From NCBI RefSeq assembly GCF_041820985.1, contig NZ_JBGUAU010000013.1, positions 112,325-176,324 on the forward strand: 64,000 nucleotides of DNA. Reading direction: 5' to 3'. Position numbers and translations under genes: made by a program. Positions 8,665 to 18,633 of this stretch are shown here, piece after piece. The notes under the pieces are model-generated. The model ran no database searches and was not told the origin of the DNA. It saw nothing but the letters and a program-made list of their open reading frames with translations. Within the stretch, counting starts at the first letter, position 1. Every line of letters begins with the position of its first letter. Source of the stretch: Evansella sp041820985 (lineage in GTDB: Bacteria > Bacillota > Bacilli > Bacillales > Salisediminibacteriaceae).

Positions 8665-9549
8665 ATGAGAAAAGTGAAAAAGGCAATTATTCCTGCAGCG
8701 GGACTTGGTACACGATTTTTACCAGCAACAAAAGCAATGCCTAAGGAAATGTTACCTATCGTTGATAAACCGACCATTCAATATATTGTAGAAGAAGCGG
8801 TAGCCTCCGGAATAGAAGATATTATTATCGTAACGGGTAAAGGAAAGCGCGCTATTGAAGATCATTTTGATAACTCCCCAGATTTAGAAAGAAGTCTTGC
8901 TGAAAAAGGAAAGTTAGATCTACTTGCGAAGGTGGAGTACTCTTCTAACCTTGCAGACATTCATTATATTAGACAGAAGCAACCGAAGGGATTAGGGCAT
9001 GCAGTTTGGAGTGCTAGAAACTTTATTGGCGATGAACCATTTGCAGTATTATTGGGTGATGATATTGTCCAAAGTGATATTCCGTGTCTAAGACAAATGA
9101 TTGATCAGTATGAAGAAACAGGCGCATCTATTATCGGTGTTCAAAAAGTGGGAGATGATGAAACACACCGATACGGAATCATCGATCCAAATACTATCGA
9201 AGGTCGCCGTTATCAAGTGAATAGATTTGTAGAGAAACCTGCACCGGGAACAGCACCTTCTAATCTAGCTATCATGGGGCGCTATGTTTTTACACCGGAA
9301 ATTTTCCGTTTCCTAGATAAACAAGAAATTGGTGCTGGTGGGGAAATTCAACTGACGGATGCTATTGAAAAGCTGAATCAAATTCAACGAGTATTTGCAT
9401 ATGATTTTGAAGGCAAGCGCTATGACGTTGGGGAAAAATTAGGATTTATTAAAACAACCATTGAATTTGCATTACAGGATAGAGAAATTGGTGCAGATGT
9501 AGAGCGAATACTAAAAGATCTTTTAACAGAGCCAGTATTGAAACTGTAG
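8665..9549 (+). CDS. galU: UTP-glucose-1-phosphate uridylyltransferase
   Basis: The 294-residue protein opens with the nucleotide-binding signature IIPAAGLGTRFLPATK and has KEMLPIVDKPTIQY, both diagnostic of GalU/GtaB. It makes UDP-glucose from UTP and glucose-1-phosphate. Length is typical. AAAGGAGG at 8648-8654 sits 10 bases before the ATG at 8665; an in-frame TTG at 8659 is too close to it. The following ugd gene, 18 bp away, turns UDP-glucose into UDP-glucuronate, so the pair feeds acidic sugar into the polymer. Confidence 0.96.
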   Translation: MRKVKKAIIPAAGLGTRFLPATKAMPKEMLPIVDKPTIQYIVEEAVASGIEDIIIVTGKGKRAIEDHFDNSPDLERSLAEKGKLDLLAKVEYSSNLADIHYIRQKQPKGLGHAVWSARNFIGDEPFAVLLGDDIVQSDIPCLRQMIDQYEETGASIIGVQKVGDDETHRYGIIDPNTIEGRRYQVNRFVEKPAPGTAPSNLAIMGRYVFTPEIFRFLDKQEIGAGGEIQLTDAIEKLNQIQRVFAYDFEGKRYDVGEKLGFIKTTIEFALQDREIGADVERILKDLLTEPVLKL

Positions 9550-9567
9550 TTAGTAGGAGGCTAGTTA

Positions 9568-10902
9568 ATGAATATTGCCGTGGTTGGAACAGGTTATGTG
9601 GGCCTTGTTACTGGTGTAAGTCTCTCAGAAATAGGTCATAACGTCATTTGTATAGACATTGATGAACGAAAAATAGAACAACTAAAGTTAGGAATTTCTC
9701 CCATCTATGAACCTGGATTGGAAAAATTAATGACGAAGAACATGAGCAAGAATTCACTAACATTTACAACGAATCATCATGAAGGGTTTACACATGCGGA
9801 TGTGATTTATATTGCAGTTGGTACTCCCGAGAAAGAAGACGGATCAGCCAATTTAACCTATGTTGAACAAGTTGCGTTAGATATAGCAAGAAGCATAGAG
9901 AAAGATACCGTAGTAGTAATAAAAAGTACGGTACCTGTTGGAACAAGTGATCATGTGAAAAAATTGATCGAAGACAATCTATCATCTGGCATAAACATAT
10001 CGATGGTATCCAACCCAGAGTTTTTGCGTGAAGGTTCGGCTATCCACGATGCATTTCATGGAGATCGAATCATTATTGGAGCAGATTGTGTGAAAGCAGC
10101 TTCTATAGTAGAAGAAATGAACAAGCCATTTGGAGTACCCGTGTATAAAACAGATATTCGAAGTGCCGAAATGATTAAGTATGCTTCCAACGCATTTCTT
10201 GCTACGAAGATTAGCTTCATTAATGAAATATCGAATATATGTGAACGAGTGGATGCGAATATAGAGGAAGTTGCATATGGAATGGGCCTTGATCAGCGAA
10301 TCGGATCTCAATTTCTGAAAGCTGGTATTGGTTATGGAGGATCTTGTTTTCCAAAAGATACGAAAGCATTAATTCAAATTGCGGGGAATGTTCATTACGA
10401 TTTTGAGTTGCTAAAAGGTGTTGTTACCGTAAACAAGAAGCAACAAATGCTTTTATTGGAAAAATTAAGTGGAATTTATCCTTCTTTCGTTGGAAAACGA
10501 ATTGGTGTTTTGGGATTAGCATTTAAGCCTAATACAGATGATATGCGGGAAGCACCTTCCATCACCATTATTGAAGAATTAGTAAAGCAAGGGGCAGAAG
10601 TTATTGCCTATGATCCTATTGCGTCAAACAATGCTAAGAAGCTGTTAGAGGTAGAAATTGCCTATGCAGATACAGAAATGGATGCAATAAGAGATATGGA
10701 TGCAGTCCTCATTTTAACGGAATGGGATGAAGTGAAGCGATTAGAGCTTTCGTGTTTTCGAGAGATGAAGTCACCTATCGTACTTGATGGACGAAATTGT
10801 TTTTCTCTAGAGGAAATGAAAGAACATAATATTGATTATTATTCAATCGGTAGAAAAGCTGTGATTTGTTCAAAGAAAACGGAATTATCCCAATTATATT
10901 AA
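9568..10902 (+). CDS. ugd: UDP-glucose 6-dehydrogenase
   Basis: The 444-residue protein has an N-terminal Rossmann motif (GTGYVGLVTG), the catalytic-Cys motif GYGGSCFPKDTKAL near residue 260, and the C-terminal UDP-binding domain (GLAFKPNTDDMREAPS). It oxidises UDP-glucose to UDP-glucuronic acid with two NAD+. AGGAGG lies just before the ATG. Length and motifs are complete. In other Firmicutes this enzyme is a BY-kinase substrate, and the kinase gene lies three genes upstream. It implies a uronic acid in the EPS. Confidence 0.96.
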   Translation: MNIAVVGTGYVGLVTGVSLSEIGHNVICIDIDERKIEQLKLGISPIYEPGLEKLMTKNMSKNSLTFTTNHHEGFTHADVIYIAVGTPEKEDGSANLTYVEQVALDIARSIEKDTVVVIKSTVPVGTSDHVKKLIEDNLSSGINISMVSNPEFLREGSAIHDAFHGDRIIIGADCVKAASIVEEMNKPFGVPVYKTDIRSAEMIKYASNAFLATKISFINEISNICERVDANIEEVAYGMGLDQRIGSQFLKAGIGYGGSCFPKDTKALIQIAGNVHYDFELLKGVVTVNKKQQMLLLEKLSGIYPSFVGKRIGVLGLAFKPNTDDMREAPSITIIEELVKQGAEVIAYDPIASNNAKKLLEVEIAYADTEMDAIRDMDAVLILTEWDEVKRLELSCFREMKSPIVLDGRNCFSLEEMKEHNIDYYSIGRKAVICSKKTELSQLY

Positions 10903-10946
10903 GTTGTATAGACAAACTAACTTCTAAAGAAAGTTGGTGAATTCGA

Positions 10947-11630
10947 TTGCCTTCTGTGAAAGAAAATGTGGCTGTTCAAACATATAAAGATGTTGGACAC
11001 AAAGAGATTAACATTCAAAAAAGTATTTTTTATGTTGCTTCAAAAAGAATTCTAGATGTAGCTTGCTCCTTAGTTGGGCTTTTTTTATTACTACCACTCA
11101 TCCTTGTTATAAGTCTACTAATAAAGGTGGAAGACAGAAGAGGAACGATTCTTTTCAGCCAGACAAGGATAGGGAAAGATGGTAACACATTCTCTATGTA
11201 TAAATTCCGTTCCATGGTTTCGAATGCGGAGGAATTAAAAAACTCCCTTCTAAAGAACAATGAGGTAGATGGACCTGTCTTCAAAATAAAAAATGATCCA
11301 AGAGTAACAAAAATCGGTAAGTTTATTCGAAAAACAAGTCTTGATGAGCTACCGCAGTTGATCAATGTGTTAAAAGGAGAGATGAGTTTAGTTGGACCCA
11401 GACCCCCGCTACCCGAGGAAGTCGCACAATATAATAGTTACGAAATGCAACGCTTGAGTGTTCTTCCAGGATTAACATGTTACTGGCAGGTAAGTGGAAG
11501 AAGCAACCTTAGTTTTGGAGAATGGGTAGAGTTAGACCTTAAGTATATAAAGGAAAGAAGCATGCTTGTAGATTTGAAATTAATATTCAAAACATTCTTT
11601 GTATTGTTTGGATCTAAGGGAGCTTATTAG
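10947..11630 (+). CDS. Priming undecaprenyl-phosphate sugar-phosphate transferase (EpsL/WcaJ C-domain type)
   Basis: The 227-residue protein has one membrane/re-entrant segment near 30-55, then the polyprenyl glycosylphosphotransferase core: FSQTRIGKDGNTFSMYKFRSM, DELPQLINVLKGEMSLVGPRP and LPGLTCYWQVSGR. It moves a sugar-1-phosphate from a nucleotide sugar to undecaprenyl phosphate, starting the repeat unit at the inner leaflet. It has the short EpsL-like form without the extra N-terminal membrane domain. The start is a TTG at 10947 with GGTGA upstream. Confidence 0.93.
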   Translation: MPSVKENVAVQTYKDVGHKEINIQKSIFYVASKRILDVACSLVGLFLLLPLILVISLLIKVEDRRGTILFSQTRIGKDGNTFSMYKFRSMVSNAEELKNSLLKNNEVDGPVFKIKNDPRVTKIGKFIRKTSLDELPQLINVLKGEMSLVGPRPPLPEEVAQYNSYEMQRLSVLPGLTCYWQVSGRSNLSFGEWVELDLKYIKERSMLVDLKLIFKTFFVLFGSKGAY

Positions 11631-11657
11631 TATTTCCGATTGGATGGCGGTGTGAAA

Positions 11658-12593
11658 ATGAAAACTTCTGTCATTATACCTACGTATAAGCGGACAAATG
11701 ATTTGAAAAGATGTCTAGATTCGTTAAATAATCAAACAATGTTACCGGATGAAGTCGTTGTAGTCATGAGAGATGTAGATGTGGAAACATTGAATTTTAT
11801 GAAAGATTATGTTCCTAAGAAATACTATATTACCGAAGCATATGTTTCGATACCTGGCCAGGTAGCTGCTTTAAATCAAGGATTAGAAATTAGTAAAGGA
11901 AATATTGTTTGTATCCTAGATGATGATACAGCTCCTCGACCATACTGGTTAGAAAGAATTGTTGCTAGATTTAGTGAATCAGAAGACATAGGTGGTGTTG
12001 GTGGTCGTGATTGGGTACACCACGGAGATAAAGTAGAAGCAGGAATGAAAAGGATAGTTGGGAAAGTTCAATGGTTTGGCAGAGTCATTGGGAATCATCA
12101 TCTTGGGTATGGTGAGGTTAGAGATGTGGATGTTCTAAAAGGGGCAAACATGAGCTATCGAAGAACTGCGATAGAAGGACTATGGTTCGATGAAAGACTG
12201 CTTGGGAAAGGTGCACAAGTGCATAACGATATGGCCTTTAGCCTTAGTGTACGTAAAAAGGGCTGGAGATTAGTGTATGATCCTGAAGCAGCGGTAGATC
12301 ACTATCCAGCACAGAGATTTGATAGTGATCAGCGGGGGAGTTTTAATGAGGAGGCATATTATTTTGGCGTATATAATGAAACATTGATAATGTCCGAATA
12401 TTATTCTTCATTTGGAAGAAGGTTTATGTTTGTTATGTGGTCCATATTAATTGGAACTTCTGATAGACCAGGTATCGTTCAATTATTTAGGTTATTACTA
12501 AAAAAACAACACTATATATATAAGAAGTTTCTTATAAATTTTAAAACGAAATTTTTCACTCAAAGAAAAAGAAAAAAAGCTCTATTGTCGTAA
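11658..12593 (+). CDS. Family 2 glycosyltransferase
   Basis: The protein of about 311 residues begins KTSVIIPTYKRTNDLKRCL, the GT-A fold entry, followed by the metal-binding CILDDDTAPRPYW and a downstream KGANMSYRR acceptor-site segment. It would transfer one sugar to the lipid-linked repeat unit on the cytoplasmic face. The donor cannot be told. I prefer the ATG at 11658, which has GGCGG 7 bases upstream, over the TTG at 11640. A lysine-rich tail (QRKRKK) may bind the membrane. Confidence 0.88.
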   Translation: MKTSVIIPTYKRTNDLKRCLDSLNNQTMLPDEVVVVMRDVDVETLNFMKDYVPKKYYITEAYVSIPGQVAALNQGLEISKGNIVCILDDDTAPRPYWLERIVARFSESEDIGGVGGRDWVHHGDKVEAGMKRIVGKVQWFGRVIGNHHLGYGEVRDVDVLKGANMSYRRTAIEGLWFDERLLGKGAQVHNDMAFSLSVRKKGWRLVYDPEAAVDHYPAQRFDSDQRGSFNEEAYYFGVYNETLIMSEYYSSFGRRFMFVMWSILIGTSDRPGIVQLFRLLLKKQHYIYKKFLINFKTKFFTQRKRKKALLS

Positions 12594-12607
12594 AAAGGAG
12601 TTTTTAT

Positions 12608-13753
12608 ATGAAGAAAAAATTGGCGATCGTTGCACACAATATAAATAATCGTGGCGGTATGGAGATTCATTTATCCGAAATGATTAAAAGAAAGAGAAAA
12701 GACTTTGACATAACTGTTATTGCAACGGAATTTACAGGTAATTATCCAGATGTACATTTTATTAAAATTCCCATACCGCAAAGACCGGTGTTCTTAAAGA
12801 GTCTTTTATTCACCTTCATTACTAGTTTCATACTTCTCATGAGGAAATTTGACTGTGTACATACAACTGGTGCGATTGTTTTAAATCGTGTTGATATTTC
12901 TACCGTTCATTTTTGTCACAGAGCATATAACAGTCTTGGATATAATGATCGCGTTCATGGTGCCAAATCCTTTGCTCATAAAATAAACACATGGTTTCAA
13001 GGGAAATTTGCATTACTAATGGAATCCATATGTTATCGACCGAATCATATACCACACTTGATTGTTGTTTCCGAGCATGTGAAGGAAGAAATACTAACTC
13101 ATTTTCAATATACGGAAGACCAAGTCTCCATAGTTTATAATGGCGTAGATACTACTACGTTCAAGCCAGCGACCGAGGAAGAAAAAAGAGAATATAAGAA
13201 AATGAATGGAATACCAGAGGATGCTTTGGTATTTGTTTTTGTTGGCGGAGATTGGTCACGAAAAGGTCTAAGGATAATTCTTGAAGCATTTGAAGGACTA
13301 AAAAACAAGTATCCTCAACTTCAAGCGAAGATATTAGTAGTGGGAAAAGGTGATGCCAAGAAGGTGCTTGAGGGATTTGGTAACAATGTTTCTGACCATG
13401 TTATCTTTCAAGGATTTCATGAGAATCCATCATTGTTTTACAAGATGTCAGATATCTATGTACTACCTAGTCTTTATGAAACTTTCAGTATTGCTTCTCT
13501 AGAAGCGGGTGCATGTGGATTACCAGTTGTTATGACCAAGGTTGGAATTTCTAACATTGTAGCTGAAGATGGAGTGACTGGTTTCACTGTGGAAAGGGAG
13601 AAAGAATCGTTGCAACATGCATTTGAAAAATTAGCATTAGATGTTTCATTAAGAGAAAAAATGTCCAAAGAAGTACGACTACGTTCCGAAGCAATAACGT
13701 GGGATAAAACATATGAATTATTTATGCACCACTATAAACGGTTAGTGACATAA
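12608..13753 (+). CDS. Family 4 glycosyltransferase (GT-B)
   Basis: The 381-residue protein has the two-domain GT-B layout: an N-terminal Rossmann domain starting LAIVAHNINNRGGMEIHL with the glycine loop, and a C-terminal donor domain with VVYNGVDTTTF, FVGGDWSRKGL and the EX7E motif in LYETFSIASLEAGA. It is a retaining glycosyltransferase. Donor and acceptor are unknown. AAAAGGAG lies 8-9 bases before the ATG. It is co-directional and 14 bp after the preceding gene, within the EPS operon. Confidence 0.9.
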   Translation: MKKKLAIVAHNINNRGGMEIHLSEMIKRKRKDFDITVIATEFTGNYPDVHFIKIPIPQRPVFLKSLLFTFITSFILLMRKFDCVHTTGAIVLNRVDISTVHFCHRAYNSLGYNDRVHGAKSFAHKINTWFQGKFALLMESICYRPNHIPHLIVVSEHVKEEILTHFQYTEDQVSIVYNGVDTTTFKPATEEEKREYKKMNGIPEDALVFVFVGGDWSRKGLRIILEAFEGLKNKYPQLQAKILVVGKGDAKKVLEGFGNNVSDHVIFQGFHENPSLFYKMSDIYVLPSLYETFSIASLEAGACGLPVVMTKVGISNIVAEDGVTGFTVEREKESLQHAFEKLALDVSLREKMSKEVRLRSEAITWDKTYELFMHHYKRLVT

Positions 13754-13780
13754 CAATGGTAGAACAGAAGGTGAGAGTTA

Positions 13781-15214
13781 ATGTCGTATGTATTAATTAA
13801 TAAAAGGTCTATTATACTATATTTTTTAATGGTATCTAGTATTTTACTGATTGGAAGACTTACTATAAATCCAGGTATGATAAGAAATCTCCTTTTTCTA
13901 TCTTTGTTTTTAGTTATGTTAGGTTTGGCATTATATTACCGAGAAAGAATCATTGGCCTAATGATTGTGTACTTAGCTTTTATGGGTTTCTTTCGAAGAG
14001 CATTGATACCAATAGCAGGATGGAGTGGATTTGATCCTTTATTAATCATAGGACCTGGATTAACGGTTATTCTTGCACTTCTTTTACTATGGGAGAGAAA
14101 AAATAATCCATCAATAATGAAAGAATCTCCAGACAAATTAATGAACATTTTGTTTGTATTTGGATGTTTTCAAGTTCTAAATCCTTTATCTGGTGGTCCT
14201 GTAGCAGGTCTCATTGCTTCGATGTATATACTTGTTCCGTGGTTATGGTTTTATCTTGCTTTTTATAAATTCAATAGAAGTTCTATTAAGTCAATGATGA
14301 ATATCATACAAGTAATAGGTACAGTTATTGCAGTATATGGAATCTACCAAACCTTTTTTGGAATATTGCCTTTTGAAATGGCGTGGGTAAATATCTCAGG
14401 TTATGCAGCTCTATACTTAGCGGAAGATACGGTAAGAGCATTTGGAACCTTTGCTAGTGCTCAAGAGTTCGTTTACTTTATCATGTTAACATGTATGATC
14501 GCTTTTGCTAGAATCTTTACAGATGAAAATAAGTTTATGCACATATCAATCTCAGTGCTTACTTTTAGCGCCGTTTTCTTTGGTGGATCTAGAACGATTA
14601 TCTTTTTTATGTTCGCTGCAATGCTCGTGATATTAATGTTAGTAAGTAGGAACATTATCGGAAGAATAATTATAACATCTTTTTCTATATTAGCAATGAG
14701 CTTGTTATGGTTTATACTTCCTAGAATTAATCCTGCTTGGTTCGGTGTAGCAGAGCCAATAATTGAGCACGTAGTTGCAGGCTTAACTGATCCATTATCA
14801 GAGGAACTAACAGGTATTGGTCATTTGGAACGATTTGCAGATGGAATGATGTCAATATTTAGTAATCCAATAGGATATGGGATTGCTTCAATAACAAAAG
14901 CGGCAGATAAATTATCGGGATCAACAGCGATGTCAACTGAAGTAGATATTTCTAATATGATTGTAGCTTTAGGTGTAGGGGGAATCATCTATAGTTTAGT
15001 AATCTTTTTTACAATTTATAAGACAATCACTTTAGTGAATATAACAAAACGTATGGAATATCTAGCAGTTTTGGCTGTTTTTGTTGGAAGTTTAGGTCAG
15101 TGGATTAATGGTGGATTTTACTTAGTTCCCATCATTATTTGGGCCTTTGCGGGATGGATACACAAAGAATATAAAGAAGTGAGAGGCGATAAACGTGCAT
15201 TTAGTAGTAGTTAG
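13781..15214 (+). CDS. Wzy-like O-antigen/EPS polymerase
   Basis: The 477-residue hydrophobic protein has roughly ten to twelve membrane segments and a larger outside loop around residues 320-395 before the last helices, the usual shape of Wzy/O-antigen ligase proteins. Sequence in this family varies, so the call rests on topology, length and position in an EPS operon that also has a flippase and a chain-length factor. It would join repeat units on the outer face of the membrane. The last 20 bases overlap the next glycosyltransferase gene, suggesting coupling. Confidence 0.8.
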   Translation: MSYVLINKRSIILYFLMVSSILLIGRLTINPGMIRNLLFLSLFLVMLGLALYYRERIIGLMIVYLAFMGFFRRALIPIAGWSGFDPLLIIGPGLTVILALLLLWERKNNPSIMKESPDKLMNILFVFGCFQVLNPLSGGPVAGLIASMYILVPWLWFYLAFYKFNRSSIKSMMNIIQVIGTVIAVYGIYQTFFGILPFEMAWVNISGYAALYLAEDTVRAFGTFASAQEFVYFIMLTCMIAFARIFTDENKFMHISISVLTFSAVFFGGSRTIIFFMFAAMLVILMLVSRNIIGRIIITSFSILAMSLLWFILPRINPAWFGVAEPIIEHVVAGLTDPLSEELTGIGHLERFADGMMSIFSNPIGYGIASITKAADKLSGSTAMSTEVDISNMIVALGVGGIIYSLVIFFTIYKTITLVNITKRMEYLAVLAVFVGSLGQWINGGFYLVPIIIWAFAGWIHKEYKEVRGDKRAFSSS

Positions 15215-16328
15215 TCATGCCTGTGTTACAGATGTAAATCAGCAAGTCTACTGTGAAATAGAACAATTAGGGCATCGAGTAGACATCATTGTTCCTAAGA
15301 ATTTTATCGCTCCTGGCTTAACAACAGAACCAATAAAAGTTAGAAGATGGCCAGACTTTAAAGGTAGAATTATTGAAGTTCCTATCGTGTTAAATAATAG
15401 TATTCCACTACATTTTTATAAAAAAAGCTTAAAGAAAATAATAAGTGAACTTAACCCTGACGCTATTTATGTAGCGGAAGAACCATATTCGCTTAGTTGT
15501 TTCCAAGTAATAAGGAACTCAGTTCCACTTAAAAAAGCGATAGGTTTTTATTCTGCACAAAATATTAACAAAAATTATCCTTTTCCAATAAAAAAAATGG
15601 AGAATTACGTTTATGATCGATCAGCACTAGCCATTAGCATTAGTGCGGATGTTACGAATGTTTTGAGAACAAAGGGATATAAACATTCTATTTGTGAGAT
15701 CCCTTTAGGAGTAGATGAACAACATTTTCAAATTAGTTGTGAGCAAAAAATGGAGGCAAGAAAGGAATTATCCATACCAAACGAAGCTTTTGTTGTAGGA
15801 TTCGCAGGAAGAATTGTAGAGGAAAAGGGAGTAGATGTCCTGTGCCACGCGATGAAAACATGTAATGAAAATAACGTTGAGATGTATTTATTAATCGTTG
15901 GTAGAGGTCCTTTACTTAAAGATATAAAGATATTAGTTACAGAACTTGAATTAACGGATAGCGTACGTTTTGTTGATAATGCCTCACATACGGATATGCC
16001 AAAGTGGTTTAATTGCATGGATGTTCATGTGTTACCTTCCAAGACGAAATCAAATTGGAGAGAGCAGTTTGGTAGAGTCTTGATAGAAGCAGCCTCATGT
16101 GGAGTACCCTCTATTGGAAGTACTTGTGGAGAAATACCAAAGGTGCTTAAAACGTTGAGCATGGATTTGGTGTTTGAAGAAGGGAACGTAGAAGAATTAA
16201 CGAGATGTTTACAAGAAGCATATCAGACTAGTTTTAGCGAAGAAGATATTAGAAGTGATGTTATTGCTAGTTATGGGAATAAAGGGATTGCGAATAAGTT
16301 AGTTGAGGCGTTTGAAAGAGTGATATAA
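15195..16328 (+). CDS. Family 4 glycosyltransferase (GT-B)
   Basis: The 377-residue protein starts at a GTG inside the end of the polymerase gene. It opens HLVVVSHACVTDVNQQ, where many GT4 enzymes carry the acceptor loop, and has the donor-domain motifs VGFAGRIVEEKGVDVL and EX7E in EQFGRVLIEAASCG. It adds one sugar of the repeat unit; specificity is unknown. The overlap implies translational coupling with the polymerase. Confidence 0.88.
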   Translation: MHLVVVSHACVTDVNQQVYCEIEQLGHRVDIIVPKNFIAPGLTTEPIKVRRWPDFKGRIIEVPIVLNNSIPLHFYKKSLKKIISELNPDAIYVAEEPYSLSCFQVIRNSVPLKKAIGFYSAQNINKNYPFPIKKMENYVYDRSALAISISADVTNVLRTKGYKHSICEIPLGVDEQHFQISCEQKMEARKELSIPNEAFVVGFAGRIVEEKGVDVLCHAMKTCNENNVEMYLLIVGRGPLLKDIKILVTELELTDSVRFVDNASHTDMPKWFNCMDVHVLPSKTKSNWREQFGRVLIEAASCGVPSIGSTCGEIPKVLKTLSMDLVFEEGNVEELTRCLQEAYQTSFSEEDIRSDVIASYGNKGIANKLVEAFERVI

Positions 16329-16353
16329 ATCTCTATGAAGGGAGGGGAATACA

Positions 16354-17484
16354 CTGAAAGTATTAATTAATTCTGCAGTTGGAAATTTAGGTGGTGGTGC
16401 GGAATCCATGTTATTTGAGCTTGTAAAAGTAATGAGAGATAAAAAGGGTCTAGTTGTCCTGTTTATGAAGAACGGTGATTTAAAGGAAGCAATAGATAAT
16501 CTAGGAGTGGAAACAATATTACTAGAAAGCCCTAAAATGAGAAATGCTCCAGCAGTAATAAAGTGGATGATTTCATATTCTAAATTATTGACACAAGTTA
16601 ATCCTAACATTGTATTAAATTGGATGCCAAAGGCACATAAATTCACTGCCATACCTAATTATGTTAGTAAAAAACCTACTTGTTGGTGGCAACATGGAGT
16701 ACCAGAACCAGCTCATTTCTTTGATAAGCTAACAACAATTCTACCAGCTGAAACTATAGGAGCCTCATCAACGGTGGCAAAAATTGCTCAGCTAAAGTTA
16801 ACAAATAAGCACGTATTTTGTGTGTATCCTGGATCAGATATAAGGAAGCATTCACCTAGTGTAGAGAAGAGAGTAAAAATAAGGAAAGAGCTTGGTATTT
16901 CAGATGATACTATTCTAATAGGGAATGTAGGAAGGATTCAAAGTTGGAAAAAACAAGATAAGTTAATTGAAGCACTTGAGATTCTCGTGAAACAACAGAT
17001 TAAGGTAAAGCTCCTACTAGTAGGAGGAAATTTATATAATCTGGATGATGAGTATGAAAATAAAATACATAGATTAATCGCAGATAAAAAACTAGAGGAT
17101 TATGTGATTTCTACAGGCAATCAGAAAGATGTAACAGCATATTATGATGCAATGGATTTATATGTTCATACTGCAAGTGGAGAACCTTTTGGTATTGTCA
17201 TGGTAGAAGCTATGTTACATGAAAAACCTGTGATTGCTGTTAAATCACCAGGTTCAGTTGAGATTGTAGAACATGGTAAAACAGGTTTATTATTAGACTC
17301 AGATAATCCACTATTAATTGTATCGGCAGTAAAAAGATTTCTGACGGGGAATATTAAGGTGAATGGAAAACTTGGAAGAGAAAGAGCGATCACATTGTTT
17401 TCTAATACTAATATGGGTCTATCTATAATCGGAGAATTGGAAAAGATAGGAGATACAAAACAAACGAAAGAGGTTGTGGTCTAG
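16354..17484 (+). CDS. Family 4 glycosyltransferase with probable CTG start
   Basis: The GT-B N-terminus is readable only if translation begins upstream of the first ATG (16408): KVLINSAVGNLGGGAE precedes it in frame. A CTG at 16354 sits 5 bases after GGGAGGGGA, so I choose CTG, giving about 376 residues. Starting at 16408 would remove the first strand and the glycine loop. Donor-domain motifs are intact: VGRIQSWKKQDKLIEAL and EX7E in EPFGIVMVEAM. The role is one sugar transfer in EPS assembly. The final G of its stop codon is the first base of the next gene's GTG. Confidence 0.8.
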   Translation: MKVLINSAVGNLGGGAESMLFELVKVMRDKKGLVVLFMKNGDLKEAIDNLGVETILLESPKMRNAPAVIKWMISYSKLLTQVNPNIVLNWMPKAHKFTAIPNYVSKKPTCWWQHGVPEPAHFFDKLTTILPAETIGASSTVAKIAQLKLTNKHVFCVYPGSDIRKHSPSVEKRVKIRKELGISDDTILIGNVGRIQSWKKQDKLIEALEILVKQQIKVKLLLVGGNLYNLDDEYENKIHRLIADKKLEDYVISTGNQKDVTAYYDAMDLYVHTASGEPFGIVMVEAMLHEKPVIAVKSPGSVEIVEHGKTGLLLDSDNPLLIVSAVKRFLTGNIKVNGKLGRERAITLFSNTNMGLSIIGELEKIGDTKQTKEVVV

Positions 17485-18632
17485 TGACAAAACGTTTATT
17501 TATCTCACTGGATTTTCCACCAGAAAACGGTGGTATTCAAAATTATGTTTATGGGCTAGTTTCAAATCTAAATTCTTTAGATACTTTTGTTTTAACTTCT
17601 AATCGTATTGGCGAGGAAAAATTTAGAGATTTCGATGCGAAACAAACTTTTAAAACGTACCGAATAGGAATGACTAATAAAGTGTCGTTTATAAAACAAA
17701 TACTACAAGCAGTAGTATTATTTTTTTACGTTGTTTCTCTTATAAGAAAGCATAAGATAGAAGAAATTCATTTTGGAAATGTGATGCCCATTGGAATTAT
17801 TGGACCTATTATTAAAAGACTATTAAGAATACGCTATTATCCATATATTCATGGCTTCGATTTTCTAGAATCCAAAAACAACGCTCTTAAATATAAACTA
17901 GTTCAGTTTTGCTTGAGGCATGCAAATAAAATTATATGTAACAGTAATTATACGAAAAATAAGCTAATGGAATCAGATCTAGAAGAGAGAAACATTACGG
18001 TTATACATCCAGGTATTCATAAAAAGAAAGCTGCTACTATAAATGCACAATCACTTATATCGAAATTTATGTTAGAGGATAGGAAGGTCATTATTACGGT
18101 TGGAAGACTCGTAAAGAGGAAAGGACATGACTTAGTGATTAAGTCGTTAAGAGAAATTATAAAAATAACACCAAATGTAAAGTATGTTATTTGTGGAGAT
18201 GGTCCTGAAGAAGAAAATCTAAAACTCTTAGTAAAGGATTTAGATCTAGAAGACTATGTTGTTTTTACTGGAAGTATTTCACGAGAGGATTTAGAAACTA
18301 TTTATTCTATCGCGGATTTATTTATCATGCTAAATAGAGAATTAACAGAAACAGGAGATGTTGAAGGATATGGAATTGTCTTCTTAGAGGCTGGAATGTA
18401 TAAACTACCAGTCATAGGTGGAAACAATGGTGGAGTGCCAGACGCAGTCCTCCATGGAAAAACTGGATATTTAATAGATCCTTCAAGCCAAGAAGAAATT
18501 GTGCAAACAGTCTCTTCTTTTTTTATGGACCAAGACTTAGCAAAGCAATTTGGTAACAATGGGTACCGATGGGTGACTGAAAATTGTCTATGGAACCATC
18601 GGGTTACATTAGTAGAATCATTGGAGGGATAG
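17484..18632 (+). CDS. Family 4 glycosyltransferase (GT-B)
   Basis: The 382-residue protein begins RLFISLDFPPENGGIQNYV, a typical GT4 acceptor-domain start (FPPxxGG), and has IITVGRLVKRKGHDLVI and EX7E in VEGYGIVFLEAG, as in PimB- and WcaI-like enzymes. It probably adds a hexose to the lipid-linked EPS intermediate. Its GTG overlaps the TAG of the previous gene, so the two are likely coupled. The next gene starts one base after its stop. Confidence 0.9.
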   Translation: MTKRLFISLDFPPENGGIQNYVYGLVSNLNSLDTFVLTSNRIGEEKFRDFDAKQTFKTYRIGMTNKVSFIKQILQAVVLFFYVVSLIRKHKIEEIHFGNVMPIGIIGPIIKRLLRIRYYPYIHGFDFLESKNNALKYKLVQFCLRHANKIICNSNYTKNKLMESDLEERNITVIHPGIHKKKAATINAQSLISKFMLEDRKVIITVGRLVKRKGHDLVIKSLREIIKITPNVKYVICGDGPEEENLKLLVKDLDLEDYVVFTGSISREDLETIYSIADLFIMLNRELTETGDVEGYGIVFLEAGMYKLPVIGGNNGGVPDAVLHGKTGYLIDPSSQEEIVQTVSSFFMDQDLAKQFGNNGYRWVTENCLWNHRVTLVESLEG

Positions 18633-18633
18633 T

